Numbered from the stretch's first letter, positions 6,961 through 15,794 are shown. The stretch is DNA of 18,916 nt from Treponema sp. (GCA_017390125.1 JAFPCT010000176.1:1-18916); one strand, 5' to 3'. Notes: generated by a model not told the origin, from the letters alone. Numbers and translations: made by a program.

Positions 6961-9456
6961 ATGAAATTTGATGCCGCAAAATTTAAGGAAAATCTTGAAG
7001 GTCGACTTAAGAGACAATACGGTAAAGATATTTCACAGGCAAACGAACATGATCTTTTTGATGCAGTTTCTGCTTCTGCACTTGAAGTGATTATGGAAAA
7101 CTGGATGGCAACTCGCCATGAATATGAAAAGAAGCCAACAAAACAGCTCTACTACTTGTCAGCAGAGTTTTTGATGGGCCGTGCTTTGAGCAACAACCTT
7201 ATCAATGCAGAAATTGCAGATCAGGTAAAAGCTGTTCTTAAAGATATGAAACTTGACTTCAACAAGATTGAAGATCAGGAACCAGATGCAGGTCTTGGTA
7301 ACGGTGGTCTTGGACGCCTTGCAGCCTGCTTCCTTGATTCACTTGCTACACTTGATTATCCGGGACACGGATACGGTATTCGATACCGCTACGGTATGTT
7401 TGAACAGAAGATTGAAAACGGTTACCAGGTAGAATATCCTGACAACTGGCTTGCTCACCGTGATCCATGGGAAATCAAGCGCTCTGACCTTGCTGTTACA
7501 GTAAAATTCGGCGGAAACATTGCATACGGAAAAACTCCGGACGGACGCGACCGCTACTATGTAGAAAACGCAGAAGAAATCGTTGCAACTCCATACGATA
7601 TGCCTATCGTTGGTTTTGGAACTGGAACTGTAAATACATTGCGCTTGTGGCAGGCTTCTTCTGCTAACGGCTTTGACCTGCAGCTCTTCAACAACATGGA
7701 ATACAACCGTGCTGTTGAGCGCCAGAACAGTGCAGAAAATGTTTCTGCTGTTCTTTATCCTAACGATTCAGGTCCGAGCGGAAAGGCTCTCCGCTTGAAG
7801 CAGCAGTACTTCTTCTCATCTGCTTCTTTGCAGGACTTGGTTCGCCACTACGTTGCAGACTACGGTACAGATTTCAGCAAATTTGCTGACCTTCACGTAA
7901 TCCAGTTGAACGATACTCATCCGGTAGTTGCAATTCCTGAGCTTATGCGCATTCTTCTTGATGAATACAACATGGAATGGGATGATGCATGGGCAATCGT
8001 TACAAAGACATTTGCTTATACAAACCACACTATCCTTGCAGAAGCTCTTGAAAAATGGCCTATCGAAATTTTCCAGGGACTTCTCCCACGTATCTATCAG
8101 ATTGTTGAGGAAATCAACCGCCGCTTCATGATTGAGCTCCGCGAAAAATATCCGAACGATTACGCAAAACAGGGACGCATGTCTATCATCAACAACGGAA
8201 AAGTTTACATGGCTTGGCTTGCAATTCATGCAGGTTTCAGCGTAAACGGTGTTGCTGAGCTTCACACACGTCTTCTTAAAGAAAAAGAACTTCATGACTG
8301 GTACGAATTGTATCCGGAAAAATTCAATAACAAGACTAACGGTATCACACAGCGCCGCTGGCTCCTTTCTTCTAACCCGGAACTTTCAAAGTTCATTACA
8401 GACCGCATCGGTCACGGTTGGGAAAAAGACCTTACATTGCTCAAGGGTCTTGAAAAGTTCACTTCTGACAAGGATTTGAACGAACTTATTTCCATTAAGG
8501 AAAACAACAAGCGCCGTCTTGCAGCATACTTGAAGCATGCTCAGAACGAAATCATTGACCCAGAGTCAATTTTTGACGTTCAGGTTAAGCGTCTTCATGA
8601 ATACAAACGTCAGCTTTTGAACGTTCTTCACATTATGTATGTTTACAACAAAATGCTTGAAGATCCGACATACAAACCAGCTAAAAAGACTTACATCTTC
8701 GGTGCAAAGTCTGCTTCTGGTTACCGCCGTGCAAAGGCTATCATCAAGCTTATCAACACTGTTGCAGAAAGAATCAACAATGACCGCCGAGTAAACGACA
8801 GACTTCATGTTGTATTCGTAGAAAACTACCGCGTTTCTGTTGCAGAAAAGATTTTCCCAGCTGCAGATGTTTCTGAACAGATGTCTACAGCCGGACTTGA
8901 AGCTTCTGGTACTTCGAACATGAAGTTCATGTGTAACGGTGCCCTTACAATGGGAACTATGGACGGTGCAAACATCGAAATCGTTGAGGAAGCTGGAAAA
9001 GAAAACGCATTCATCTTCGGTCTTCTTACAGACGAAATCCGAAAAATCGAAGATACTCACAGCTACAACCCACAGGAATATCTTGAAAGAAATCCTGCTC
9101 TTGCTAAAGTTGTTGAACAGCTTGTTGACGGAACTTATGATCCTTCACATCAGCTCTTCAAGGAACTTCATGATTCTCTTGTATACGGAATCGAAGGTAA
9201 CCGCGCAGACGTTTACTACGTTCTCGCAGACTTTGATGACTACTGTCGTGCACAGGACGAAGTTGAAAAACTTTATGCAGATAAAAAAGCATGGGCAAAA
9301 GCTGCTCTTATCAACATTGCTAATGCCGGAAAGTTCTCTTCTGACCGCACAATCGAAGACTACGTTCGCGACATCTGGCACTTGAAGAAGATTGCACGCC
9401 CGGTTGAAGGGTCTGCATTCGGTGCACCAAAAGCAAAGAAAACAACAAAGAAATAG
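6961..9456 (+). CDS. glgP: Glycogen/alpha-glucan phosphorylase (GT35)
   Basis: This PLP-dependent enzyme phosphorolyses alpha-1,4 glucan ends, releasing glucose-1-phosphate. The 831 residues match the full family length. The N-terminal part carries the signature PDAGLGNGGLGRLAACFLDS, and the pyridoxal phosphate lysine is K655 in GTSNMKF, followed by NGALTMGTMDGANIE. A lysine-rich tail (PKAKKTTKK) ends the protein. The strong GGAGG ribosome site and the very uniform codon choice (frequent GTT, GCT, CTT and GAA) suggest high expression; the codon point is an impression from reading, not a calculation. It follows glgX in a two-gene glycogen breakdown unit. The downstream terminator closes the unit. 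It is cytoplasmic, with no signal peptide. Confidence 0.97.
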   Translation: MKFDAAKFKENLEGRLKRQYGKDISQANEHDLFDAVSASALEVIMENWMATRHEYEKKPTKQLYYLSAEFLMGRALSNNLINAEIADQVKAVLKDMKLDFNKIEDQEPDAGLGNGGLGRLAACFLDSLATLDYPGHGYGIRYRYGMFEQKIENGYQVEYPDNWLAHRDPWEIKRSDLAVTVKFGGNIAYGKTPDGRDRYYVENAEEIVATPYDMPIVGFGTGTVNTLRLWQASSANGFDLQLFNNMEYNRAVERQNSAENVSAVLYPNDSGPSGKALRLKQQYFFSSASLQDLVRHYVADYGTDFSKFADLHVIQLNDTHPVVAIPELMRILLDEYNMEWDDAWAIVTKTFAYTNHTILAEALEKWPIEIFQGLLPRIYQIVEEINRRFMIELREKYPNDYAKQGRMSIINNGKVYMAWLAIHAGFSVNGVAELHTRLLKEKELHDWYELYPEKFNNKTNGITQRRWLLSSNPELSKFITDRIGHGWEKDLTLLKGLEKFTSDKDLNELISIKENNKRRLAAYLKHAQNEIIDPESIFDVQVKRLHEYKRQLLNVLHIMYVYNKMLEDPTYKPAKKTYIFGAKSASGYRRAKAIIKLINTVAERINNDRRVNDRLHVVFVENYRVSVAEKIFPAADVSEQMSTAGLEASGTSNMKFMCNGALTMGTMDGANIEIVEEAGKENAFIFGLLTDEIRKIEDTHSYNPQEYLERNPALAKVVEQLVDGTYDPSHQLFKELHDSLVYGIEGNRADVYYVLADFDDYCRAQDEVEKLYADKKAWAKAALINIANAGKFSSDRTIEDYVRDIWHLKKIARPVEGSAFGAPKAKKTTKK

Positions 9457-9472
9457 TTTTTTAGACTGAGCT

Positions 9473-9502
9473 AAAGCCGGTTCATTAGAGCCGGCTTTTT
9501 TT
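9473..9502 (+). terminator. Intrinsic terminator after glgP
   Basis: A perfect 8-bp stem (AAAGCCGG at 9473-9480 with CCGGCTTT at 9491-9498) has a 10-base loop and continues into a T run to 9502. It starts 16 bases after the glgP stop. The Shine-Dalgarno of the next gene (GGGGA, 9503-9507) begins immediately after the T run, leaving no room for a promoter between terminator and gene. Confidence 0.85.
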
Positions 9503-9511
9503 GGGGATTTT

Positions 9512-11497
9512 ATGTTCAACACTGTTCCGCAGATGCTTTTTGAAAAGGCAAAGAATATTCCAACTGCCTCTGTCCAGTATGCAAAGAATAAGGCCGGTAC
9601 TTTTGAGCCTGTCAGCTATATTGATTTCGCTCAGCAGATGTTTTATTTTGCATCAGGTCTTATTACTCTGGGGAATGGGAAAAATGACCATGTGGGTTTG
9701 ATAAGCGACAACCGCAAGGAATGGCTTGTCTGCTCGATGGGTATAATGGCTCTTGGCTGTGCTGATATTCCGCGAGGAAGCGAAGCAACCGTAAAAGACT
9801 TGTCATATATTTTAAGTTTTTCGGAAAGCAAGACTGTCATTGTAGAAAATAATTACAGCTTCAAAAAAATTATTGAATGTCGCGGTGACTTAAAAACTCT
9901 TCAGAATATTGTTGTAATTGATCCGACCGGCGTAGATAAAACTTTGATAGATGTTCCGGTTTACACTTATGACGAAGTAATTGAGGCCGGAAAAAAATAC
10001 CGCACAGAAAATCCTGGAAAGATTGAAGAAATATTAAATTCTGGAAAAGAAGACGATATCGCCACCATTATTTTTACGTCTGGAACTACAGGTGTTCCTA
10101 AAGGTGTCGAGCTTACTCATAAAAACTTTTTGTGTCAGATAAAGGCTCTTACGGAGATTCTACCGTTAAAGCCGGGGGACAAGTCTCTTTCCGTTCTTCC
10201 TATCTGGCACGTTTATGAACGTGAAATGGAATATTACCTGCTTGCAAACGGCTGCTCGCTCTGTTATTCAAAGCCGGTTATAAGCATGATTTTAGCTGAT
10301 TTTCAGAAAATCCAGCCTCAGTTCATGGCTTGTGTTCCGCGAATCTGGGATGGAATTTACACACAGATAGAGAAAAAAGCTGTTAATAAATCGAAGAGCC
10401 GCAAAATTTTATTCAAACTTTGTACTGGGGCTGCCAAAGGACGGCTCAGGATAAGGGCTGTCATTTACGGAAGAAATGCACGGTACAGAAAAGATTTCTG
10501 GCTTTTCAAAATACTGAACAAGGTTCTCTACATTCCTCTGGTTTTCCTTTTGCCTTTGGTTTATGTAGGCGAGCTGGTGTTCTTTAAGAAAGCCCGTGAT
10601 GTTTTCGGCGGCTGCTTTAAAATTGCTGTCAGCGGAGGCGGCGGAATTGCGCCTAAACTCGATCGTTTTTATAACGCGATTGGTCTTCGCCTGGTAGAAG
10701 GATACGGACTTACAGAAACAGCTCCGATGGTAACGCTCAGAAGTTACCGCAGGCCGGTTCTGGGAACTATCGGACGGCCTCTGGATTACTGTGAAATAAA
10801 GATTGTGAACCGTCATGGTGTGGATTGTGCTCCCGGACAGCTGGGTGTGCTTTACGTCCGTGGTCCGAACGTAATGAAAGGCTACTATAATCAGCCGGAA
10901 CTTACGGAAGAAGTGCTTCAGGACGGCTGGTTCAACACTGGTGACCTTGTTGTTCGCACTGTTACCGGCGAAATAAGCATAAAGGGACGTGCAAAGGATA
11001 CAATCGTTCTTCGTTCCGGTGAAAATGTAGAGCCTCTTCCTATTGAAAACAAGCTTGTTGAGTCTCCTTATATCGCTCAGGCTGTTGTTGTGGGTCAGGA
11101 TCAGAATTGCCTTGGTGCATTGATTATTCCTAACAAGGATAATCTCAAGAAATATGCAGAGGAAAACAATCTTGCGGCAGAACCTTTTTCTGCCCTGCTG
11201 AAATCTGATGAAGTTTATGATTTGATTTTCAAGGAGCTTGAGCGTCTTGTTACACCAAAAACTGGATTCAAGCCTTTTGAGAAAATCGGAAAATTCGCAT
11301 TCATTGAAAAACCTTTTGAAATTGGCATTGAGCTTACTGCAAAGGGTACGGTTCAGAGATTCAAGGTTCAGGAACTGTATAAGTGGCAGATTGCTTCTAT
11401 GTTCAGTGAATCGGTTTTTGCACAGGGATTAAGCAGCTTTACTGGAAACCTTAAGGATTTAGGAAACAAGACCAGCGGATTGCTTCATAAGCGGTAA
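9512..11497 (+). CDS. Long-chain fatty-acid--CoA ligase (AMP-forming)
   Basis: This protein belongs to the ANL superfamily and activates fatty acids to acyl-CoA through an acyl-AMP intermediate. Its 661 residues match bacterial long-chain acyl-CoA synthetases. Motifs are the ATP P-loop TSGTTGVPKG (189-198), GYGLTE (397-402), GWFNTGDLV with D478, and the hinge region GRAKDTIVLRSGENVEPLPI. A hydrophobic stretch (about 330-360, IPLVFLLPLVYVGELVFF) before the A5 motif suggests membrane contact, as in other long-chain synthetases. The ribosome site GGGGA lies 4 bases before the ATG and directly follows the glgP terminator, so expression needs readthrough or a promoter inside the end of glgP. The glycoside hydrolase gene begins 4 bases after its stop, so the two form one operon. 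The chain length of the substrate cannot be read from sequence. Confidence 0.9.
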   Translation: MFNTVPQMLFEKAKNIPTASVQYAKNKAGTFEPVSYIDFAQQMFYFASGLITLGNGKNDHVGLISDNRKEWLVCSMGIMALGCADIPRGSEATVKDLSYILSFSESKTVIVENNYSFKKIIECRGDLKTLQNIVVIDPTGVDKTLIDVPVYTYDEVIEAGKKYRTENPGKIEEILNSGKEDDIATIIFTSGTTGVPKGVELTHKNFLCQIKALTEILPLKPGDKSLSVLPIWHVYEREMEYYLLANGCSLCYSKPVISMILADFQKIQPQFMACVPRIWDGIYTQIEKKAVNKSKSRKILFKLCTGAAKGRLRIRAVIYGRNARYRKDFWLFKILNKVLYIPLVFLLPLVYVGELVFFKKARDVFGGCFKIAVSGGGGIAPKLDRFYNAIGLRLVEGYGLTETAPMVTLRSYRRPVLGTIGRPLDYCEIKIVNRHGVDCAPGQLGVLYVRGPNVMKGYYNQPELTEEVLQDGWFNTGDLVVRTVTGEISIKGRAKDTIVLRSGENVEPLPIENKLVESPYIAQAVVVGQDQNCLGALIIPNKDNLKKYAEENNLAAEPFSALLKSDEVYDLIFKELERLVTPKTGFKPFEKIGKFAFIEKPFEIGIELTAKGTVQRFKVQELYKWQIASMFSESVFAQGLSSFTGNLKDLGNKTSGLLHKR

Positions 11498-11501
11498 AAG
11501 A

Positions 11502-13181
11502 ATGAAGAAGTTTTTTTGTATTGTATGCGCTTTTTTTCTTTGCGCATCGTTTTTTGCAGAAGTACAGATAAATTTAAATCAGGAAGTGGATTTTTGGAGC
11601 GAGTATCCTTCGGATAAGCTGGCAAAGGCCATTACTGACCGCATGACAGACGAAGAGCTTTTGAGCCAGATTCTTATGTTCGGATGGGCCGGAGCAGAGC
11701 CTAACCAGCTCCTGTTTGACTGGGTTTCCCGGGGGTTGGGAAGCGTTAAGGTTTTCGGCTGGAACACAGATGACATCAAGCTTGTAGCCAAATCAATTAC
11801 AAACCTTCAGAAACGCAGCGTTACCGGCAGATTCCGTATTCCTTTGTTTGTTGCAACAGATCAGGAAGGCGGCTGGATTCGTCATGTAAAGGGCGAAACA
11901 TTGATTACGCCGGGCAATATGGCAATAGGTTCCAGCGGATATCCTGCAGATTCGTGGTATTCTGCATTTTATATAAGCCGTGAAATCAAGGCCCTGGGAA
12001 TAAACATGAACTTTGCTCCTACGGTTGACCTGTTTACGGATCATGATTCGACAATTATCGGTACCCGTTCTTTCGGGGATAATCCTGAGAAGGCGGGAAT
12101 TCTTGGTGCCGCATGGGCCAGCGGAAGCGAGGCTGCCGGTGTAATCCCGACAGTAAAGCATTTTCCCGGTCACGGCGATACAAGCTATGATTCTCACATA
12201 AACCTTCCGGAAATCGACGTGGATTTTGACACATTTACAAAGCGTGAGCTTGTTCCGTTCATGTATCTTATAAAGCAGAAAGTTCCGGCAGTTATGAGCG
12301 GACACCTGAGCTTTCCTAAGATTGATCCTACCGGAACGCCGGCAAGCCTTTCCAAATATTTCCTTACGGATCTGCTCCGGGGGCAGCTTGGTTTTGAAGG
12401 ACTTATCATTACAGATGACATGATGATGAACGGTGCCACCATGTTTGCCGGCTCTCTTTCCGCTGCGTTCAAGATGGCTATCGAAGCTGGAAATGACATT
12501 GTGATTTCTTCAAAATGCGCAAAACTTCAGGAAGCCCTGTGGGTGAACAATCTTAACCTTATGGGCCGTGACTCTGAATTTCATGCACGGGTTAAGGATG
12601 CGGCATACCGGGTAATAAAAGCCAAACTGGACTACTTTAAGGGCGGCAACGCAGCTCCTTTGTACCCGGATCCTAATTCAATTGCTAAATTTGTTCCTGA
12701 CAGAGACGGTCAGAAATTTTTCCTGGAGCAGGCATGCCGTTCCGTTGCTGTTGAAAAACAGACCTCTCTGCCTCTTGATCCTGCTTCTGCGGGCAAGGTT
12801 CTGTTCGTCGGCTCTCTTCCGAAATTTTTTCAGGAAGGAAAAAAGCGGTTCAAGGAATCCGGAGAGTTTTCATTTACATACGAAATTGGTCCCAACGAAA
12901 CTCAGTGGGTTGTGGATAATATCGGAAAACTCGCAGGCGGTTACGATACTCTGATTGTGCTGGTGTATAACGAACGTACTGCCCGCATTGCCCAGTGGCT
13001 CAAGCAGTACGGCAAGCGCACGGTGATTTTTTCAATCATGACTCCAACGGCAAGTTTCGGCCTGGACTGGGCTGACGATATTCTCGTGGGCTACAGCTAT
13101 TCAAACTATACGATGCAGGCTCTTTTCGGTGCGCTTTGCGGCGAATATCAGATCAGAGGTACTGTTCCATTTAAGAATTAA
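11502..13181 (+). CDS. Exported family 3 glycoside hydrolase, beta-N-acetylhexosaminidase (NagZ) type
   Basis: This enzyme is likely to remove terminal N-acetylglucosamine from peptidoglycan or chitin fragments. A signal peptide is clear (MKKFFCIVCAFFLCASFFA, probable cleavage near A19). C14 in FFLCA could be a loose spirochaetal lipobox, so either a periplasmic protein or a lipoprotein is possible. The GH3 barrel spans about 35-370. The loop KHFPGHGDTSYDSH (219-232) carries the D230-H232 acid/base dyad that marks the NagZ group within GH3, and the nucleophile is D305 in IITDDMMMNG. A second, C-terminal domain (about 390-559) resembles the GH3 alpha/beta domain of two-domain family members. 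The start follows the acyl-CoA ligase stop by 4 bases with only a weak AAAAGA site, suggesting translational coupling. No strong terminator is seen after it. Confidence 0.87.
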   Translation: MKKFFCIVCAFFLCASFFAEVQINLNQEVDFWSEYPSDKLAKAITDRMTDEELLSQILMFGWAGAEPNQLLFDWVSRGLGSVKVFGWNTDDIKLVAKSITNLQKRSVTGRFRIPLFVATDQEGGWIRHVKGETLITPGNMAIGSSGYPADSWYSAFYISREIKALGINMNFAPTVDLFTDHDSTIIGTRSFGDNPEKAGILGAAWASGSEAAGVIPTVKHFPGHGDTSYDSHINLPEIDVDFDTFTKRELVPFMYLIKQKVPAVMSGHLSFPKIDPTGTPASLSKYFLTDLLRGQLGFEGLIITDDMMMNGATMFAGSLSAAFKMAIEAGNDIVISSKCAKLQEALWVNNLNLMGRDSEFHARVKDAAYRVIKAKLDYFKGGNAAPLYPDPNSIAKFVPDRDGQKFFLEQACRSVAVEKQTSLPLDPASAGKVLFVGSLPKFFQEGKKRFKESGEFSFTYEIGPNETQWVVDNIGKLAGGYDTLIVLVYNERTARIAQWLKQYGKRTVIFSIMTPTASFGLDWADDILVGYSYSNYTMQALFGALCGEYQIRGTVPFKN

Positions 13182-13297
13182 AATTCTAAAAAAAAATTAA
13201 TTATTCTCAAATTTTTGTTACGTTATTGAAACCAGTGAGGAAGAAAACACTTACGAATACTGTCTGAACAAAGACGGAAGCATAGACATTGCGACGG

Positions 13298-13981
13298 CTA
13301 GTCAAAGTCCGGTATTTCACGCAGTTTGGTATATTTACCGTCCATGTGGTGAATGTCCGGACGCAGACCGAGGATCCGCTCATTTTCGGCCCTAAGCTGA
13401 TTTTTTATCATCTGCTTGAATACGTTCATGAGCGGTTCCGGGTTGGCATTTGGATTTGCCAGCCCGGCCGGCTGCAGTTCCTTGATAAGGTAATAGCAGG
13501 TTTCTATTGTAGAAATGTATTCTGGGCGAGGTTCTCGTTTGAACGTGAAGATTGAGCGGTATGAGCCGTCGAAGCTTACTTTCGGCAGTTTAAGGAGTCC
13601 CGGATTATGCTGAATTATTTTGCGGCTGCAGAACCAGGTTGAATCAATTATAAGTGCAAGAATTGTCCGGCCGTTCACTTCTTCCTTAAAGCCGGGCTTT
13701 GAAGCTGTCCATGCGTCCTGTCCGGGATACATAAGGACCGGATAATACTGCGGATCTGAAAGCAGTGCATTAAGACGCTCATTATGTTCAAATTCCAGTC
13801 CTTCTATTATTTCGCAGCCTTTCAGGGAAATTCGGGTAATCCAGCCGGTGCCGGTACGGTTCTTTTTTACTTCTTTCGGGTGCATCAAGAGCACGAATTT
13901 TATTCCTGAATCAATTTCTTCTGTGTATTTGCAAAGACAGAATTCATCTTTTTTCATGCAGCGTGGACAACGGTAACTCAT
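13298..13981 (-). CDS. DTW-domain tRNA-uridine aminocarboxypropyltransferase
   Basis: Members of this family (TapT/YfiP, DTWD) transfer the 3-amino-3-carboxypropyl group of SAM to uridine in tRNA, giving acp3U. The 227-residue protein begins with a cysteine cluster (YRCPRCMKKDEFCLC, cysteines at 5, 8, 15 and 17) that probably binds metal. The family DTW motif appears as DSTW at 113-116 (IIDSTWFCSRKI), followed by EPRPEYISTIE near 150-160. A longer frame from 14086 exists, but its extra 35 residues are low-complexity and cover the promoter, and the conserved protein starts at MSYRCPRC. No Shine-Dalgarno precedes this ATG; a -10 box lies 7 bases upstream instead. It diverges from the SulP transporter gene. 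The exact tRNA position modified is not inferable. Confidence 0.85.
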   Translation of the reverse strand: MSYRCPRCMKKDEFCLCKYTEEIDSGIKFVLLMHPKEVKKNRTGTGWITRISLKGCEIIEGLEFEHNERLNALLSDPQYYPVLMYPGQDAWTASKPGFKEEVNGRTILALIIDSTWFCSRKIIQHNPGLLKLPKVSFDGSYRSIFTFKREPRPEYISTIETCYYLIKELQPAGLANPNANPEPLMNVFKQMIKNQLRAENERILGLRPDIHHMDGKYTKLREIPDFD

Positions 13982-13988
13982 GTAGATG

Positions 13989-13994
13989 ATTGTA
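13989..13994 (-). promoter_or_regulatory. -10 box of the DTW gene, placed for a leaderless mRNA
   Basis: On the minus strand TACAAT (5 of 6 matches to TATAAT) ends 7 bases before the ATG at 13981, with CATCTAC between. The -35 region is weak but is embedded in long T tracts (plus-strand A runs, 13998-14012), which may act like an UP element. Confidence 0.4.
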
Positions 13995-14025
13995 TCTGAA
14001 AAACAAAAAAAAATGTATATCTGTG

Positions 14026-14031
14026 CATAAT
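14026..14031 (+). promoter_or_regulatory. Putative -10 box of the SulP transporter gene
   Basis: CATAAT matches the -10 consensus at 5 of 6. The -35 at 17 bases (ACAAAA) is poor. The predicted start point near 14038 would coincide with the first base of the inverted repeat at 14038-14066, putting a hairpin at the extreme 5' end of the mRNA. Confidence 0.3.
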
Positions 14032-14037
14032 TGCCAT

Positions 14038-14066
14038 TTCTGACAAAAAACGATATTTTGTCAGAA
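14038..14066. repeat. Perfect 11-bp inverted repeat before the SulP ribosome site
   Basis: TTCTGACAAAA (14038-14048) is exactly complementary to TTTTGTCAGAA (14056-14066), with a 7-base centre. The right arm touches the Shine-Dalgarno AGAGG (14066-14070). It could be a protein-binding operator in the divergent region or an mRNA hairpin controlling stability or initiation. There is no T run after it on either strand, so it is not a standard terminator. Confidence 0.7.
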
Positions 14067-14078
14067 GAGGTATTTTTT

Positions 14079-15794
14079 ATGTACAAACCAGAGCTTTTGA
14101 ACTCTCTTAAAGGTTACAATCCGAAACAGTTTTTAACGGATTTTATTGCCGGTATAATCGTCGGCATTGTTGCACTTCCGCTTTCCATTGCTTTTGCTAT
14201 TGCCAGCGGATGCAGCCCGGAAACAGGTCTTTACACAGCTATTATTGCCGGTTTCTGTATTGCGGCTTTTGGTGGCACCAGATGCCAGATCGGCGGTCCT
14301 ACAGGTGCTTTTACTGTAATCATTTATGCAATCGTAAATAATCCGCAGCTTGGAATTTCAGGGCTTGCTACAGCCGGAGTTCTTGCAGGTATCATGCTTA
14401 TTCTGCTGGGAGTTTTCAAGCTTGGTGGTCTTGTAAAGTTCATTCCTTATACAATCGTTATCGGATTCACTGCCGGTATTGCTGTTACAATTGCTACTGG
14501 TCAGATCGGTGATTTCTTCGGCATGCATCCTCAGTTTCCTATGACTGTAATGGGTACAGAATATGTTAAAATGCCTGGAACTTTTGCCGGAAAAATTGCA
14601 GTTTATGCCCAATCCCTTGGTTCAATCGACATTTATTCAACAGTAATGTCTGTTGTCTGCCTTGCAATCATATTCCTGTGGCCGAAAGTTACAAAGAAAA
14701 TCCCTGGTTCTCTTGTTGTAATTGTTCTTGCAACAATCGTAAGCCTTGTAATTGAACGTGCCGCAGGCCTTAAGACTGATACAATCGGACTTTTTGTTGA
14801 CGGAAGAAAACATTATGAAATTCCAACGGCTCTTCCTTCTCCAAAGCTTCCTGATTTTTCAATTTCGACCTTTCGTACTGTTTTCCCTACGGCGGTTTCT
14901 ATTGCCGTTCTTGCGGCCATTGAATCTTTGCTTTCAGCCGTTGTTGCAGACGGTATGATCGGTACAAAGCACGATTCAAACAATGAGCTTATCGGCCAGG
15001 GAATTGCGAATATTTTCAGTCCTCTTTTCGGCGGACTTCCTGCAACTGGTGCCATTGCCCGCACAGCTACAAACATCAACAACGGAGGACGAACTCCTGT
15101 TGCCGGTATGGTTCATGCGGTTGTCCTTCTTCTGATTATGGTGTTCTTCGGCAAATACGTTGAATACGTTCCGATGCCGGCTCTTGCCGCTGTCCTTATG
15201 AGCGTTTCATGGAACATGGCGGGAATTCCTTCGATCCGCAAACTTTTGAAAGGTCAGAAGTCAGACATCTTTGTTCTTGCGGTAACATTCCTCATCACTG
15301 TATTTGTTGATCTTACATACGCTATTGGAATCGGTTTGATTTTTGCGGCATTCCTGTTCATCAAGAAGATGATCGATGTTTCGGAAGTTCTTGAGAGCCG
15401 AAAGACTATTATTTCCGGAATTACAGGAGACGGCACTGAGGAGCAGATTGACGTTCCTGCCGGCGTTCTTGTTTATGAAATTGACGGTCCTCTTTTCTTT
15501 GGTACAGTCCGCAAATTCGAGCTTGCTGTAGAACGTGCCGGCGCAGAATTCAAGGTTCTTGTAATCCGTATGAGAAATACTATTTACCTTGATGCCGGCG
15601 GACTTAATGCCCTTGAGCAGTGCAAGGCAGCCTGTGACCGAAAAGGCGTGACTATCGTGCTTTCCGGCATTCATACTCAGCCGTACATGCTCTGCGAGAA
15701 GACGGGTATGGCAGATAAAATCGGAAGGGCAAACATTTTTGACAACATTGATGCGGCCATGGCCCGTACCCGGGAACTGGTTGGTCAGGCATAA
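14079..15794 (+). CDS. SulP-family anion transporter with STAS domain (DauA-like)
   Basis: This inner-membrane transporter of the SulP/SLC26 family has a hydrophobic UraA-like core (about residues 15-420, ten or more membrane segments) and a C-terminal cytoplasmic STAS domain (about 460-570). Family hallmarks include the N-terminal DFIAGIIVGIVALPLSIAFA and the QIGGPTGAF segment. Its 571 residues fit the family. Substrates in the family include sulfate, bicarbonate and dicarboxylates, and sequence alone does not decide. The STAS loop reads LDAGGL (D505-G508); from memory E. coli DauA (YchM), a C4-dicarboxylate carrier, has the same DAGG form, so a dicarboxylate role is an inference worth weighing. 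The start at 14079 is chosen over 14031 because AGAGG lies 8 bases before it and the extra 16 residues fall in the inverted repeat. Confidence 0.88.
   Translation: MYKPELLNSLKGYNPKQFLTDFIAGIIVGIVALPLSIAFAIASGCSPETGLYTAIIAGFCIAAFGGTRCQIGGPTGAFTVIIYAIVNNPQLGISGLATAGVLAGIMLILLGVFKLGGLVKFIPYTIVIGFTAGIAVTIATGQIGDFFGMHPQFPMTVMGTEYVKMPGTFAGKIAVYAQSLGSIDIYSTVMSVVCLAIIFLWPKVTKKIPGSLVVIVLATIVSLVIERAAGLKTDTIGLFVDGRKHYEIPTALPSPKLPDFSISTFRTVFPTAVSIAVLAAIESLLSAVVADGMIGTKHDSNNELIGQGIANIFSPLFGGLPATGAIARTATNINNGGRTPVAGMVHAVVLLLIMVFFGKYVEYVPMPALAAVLMSVSWNMAGIPSIRKLLKGQKSDIFVLAVTFLITVFVDLTYAIGIGLIFAAFLFIKKMIDVSEVLESRKTIISGITGDGTEEQIDVPAGVLVYEIDGPLFFGTVRKFELAVERAGAEFKVLVIRMRNTIYLDAGGLNALEQCKAACDRKGVTIVLSGIHTQPYMLCEKTGMADKIGRANIFDNIDAAMARTRELVGQA

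Noticed and set aside
13174..13187. Palindrome AGAATT-AA-AATTCT at the end of the glycoside hydrolase gene as a terminator
   Set aside because: On the plus strand it is followed by A rather than T, and on the minus strand the T run precedes the hairpin, so neither direction has terminator form; the stem is also only A/T-rich.
14031..14078. Earlier ATG for the SulP gene
   Set aside because: The extra 16 codons lie in the inverted repeat and no ribosome site precedes 14031, while AGAGG is well placed for 14079.
13982..14086. N-terminal extension of the DTW gene
   Set aside because: The added residues are low-complexity (runs of F, I and S), cover poly-A/T promoter DNA and precede the conserved cysteine cluster that starts the family domain.
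15503..15610. STAS motif DAGG read as loss of the phosphorylatable serine/threonine
   Set aside because: The DAGG form also occurs, as far as I recall, in the DauA branch of SulP proteins, so it marks a subgroup rather than a defect.
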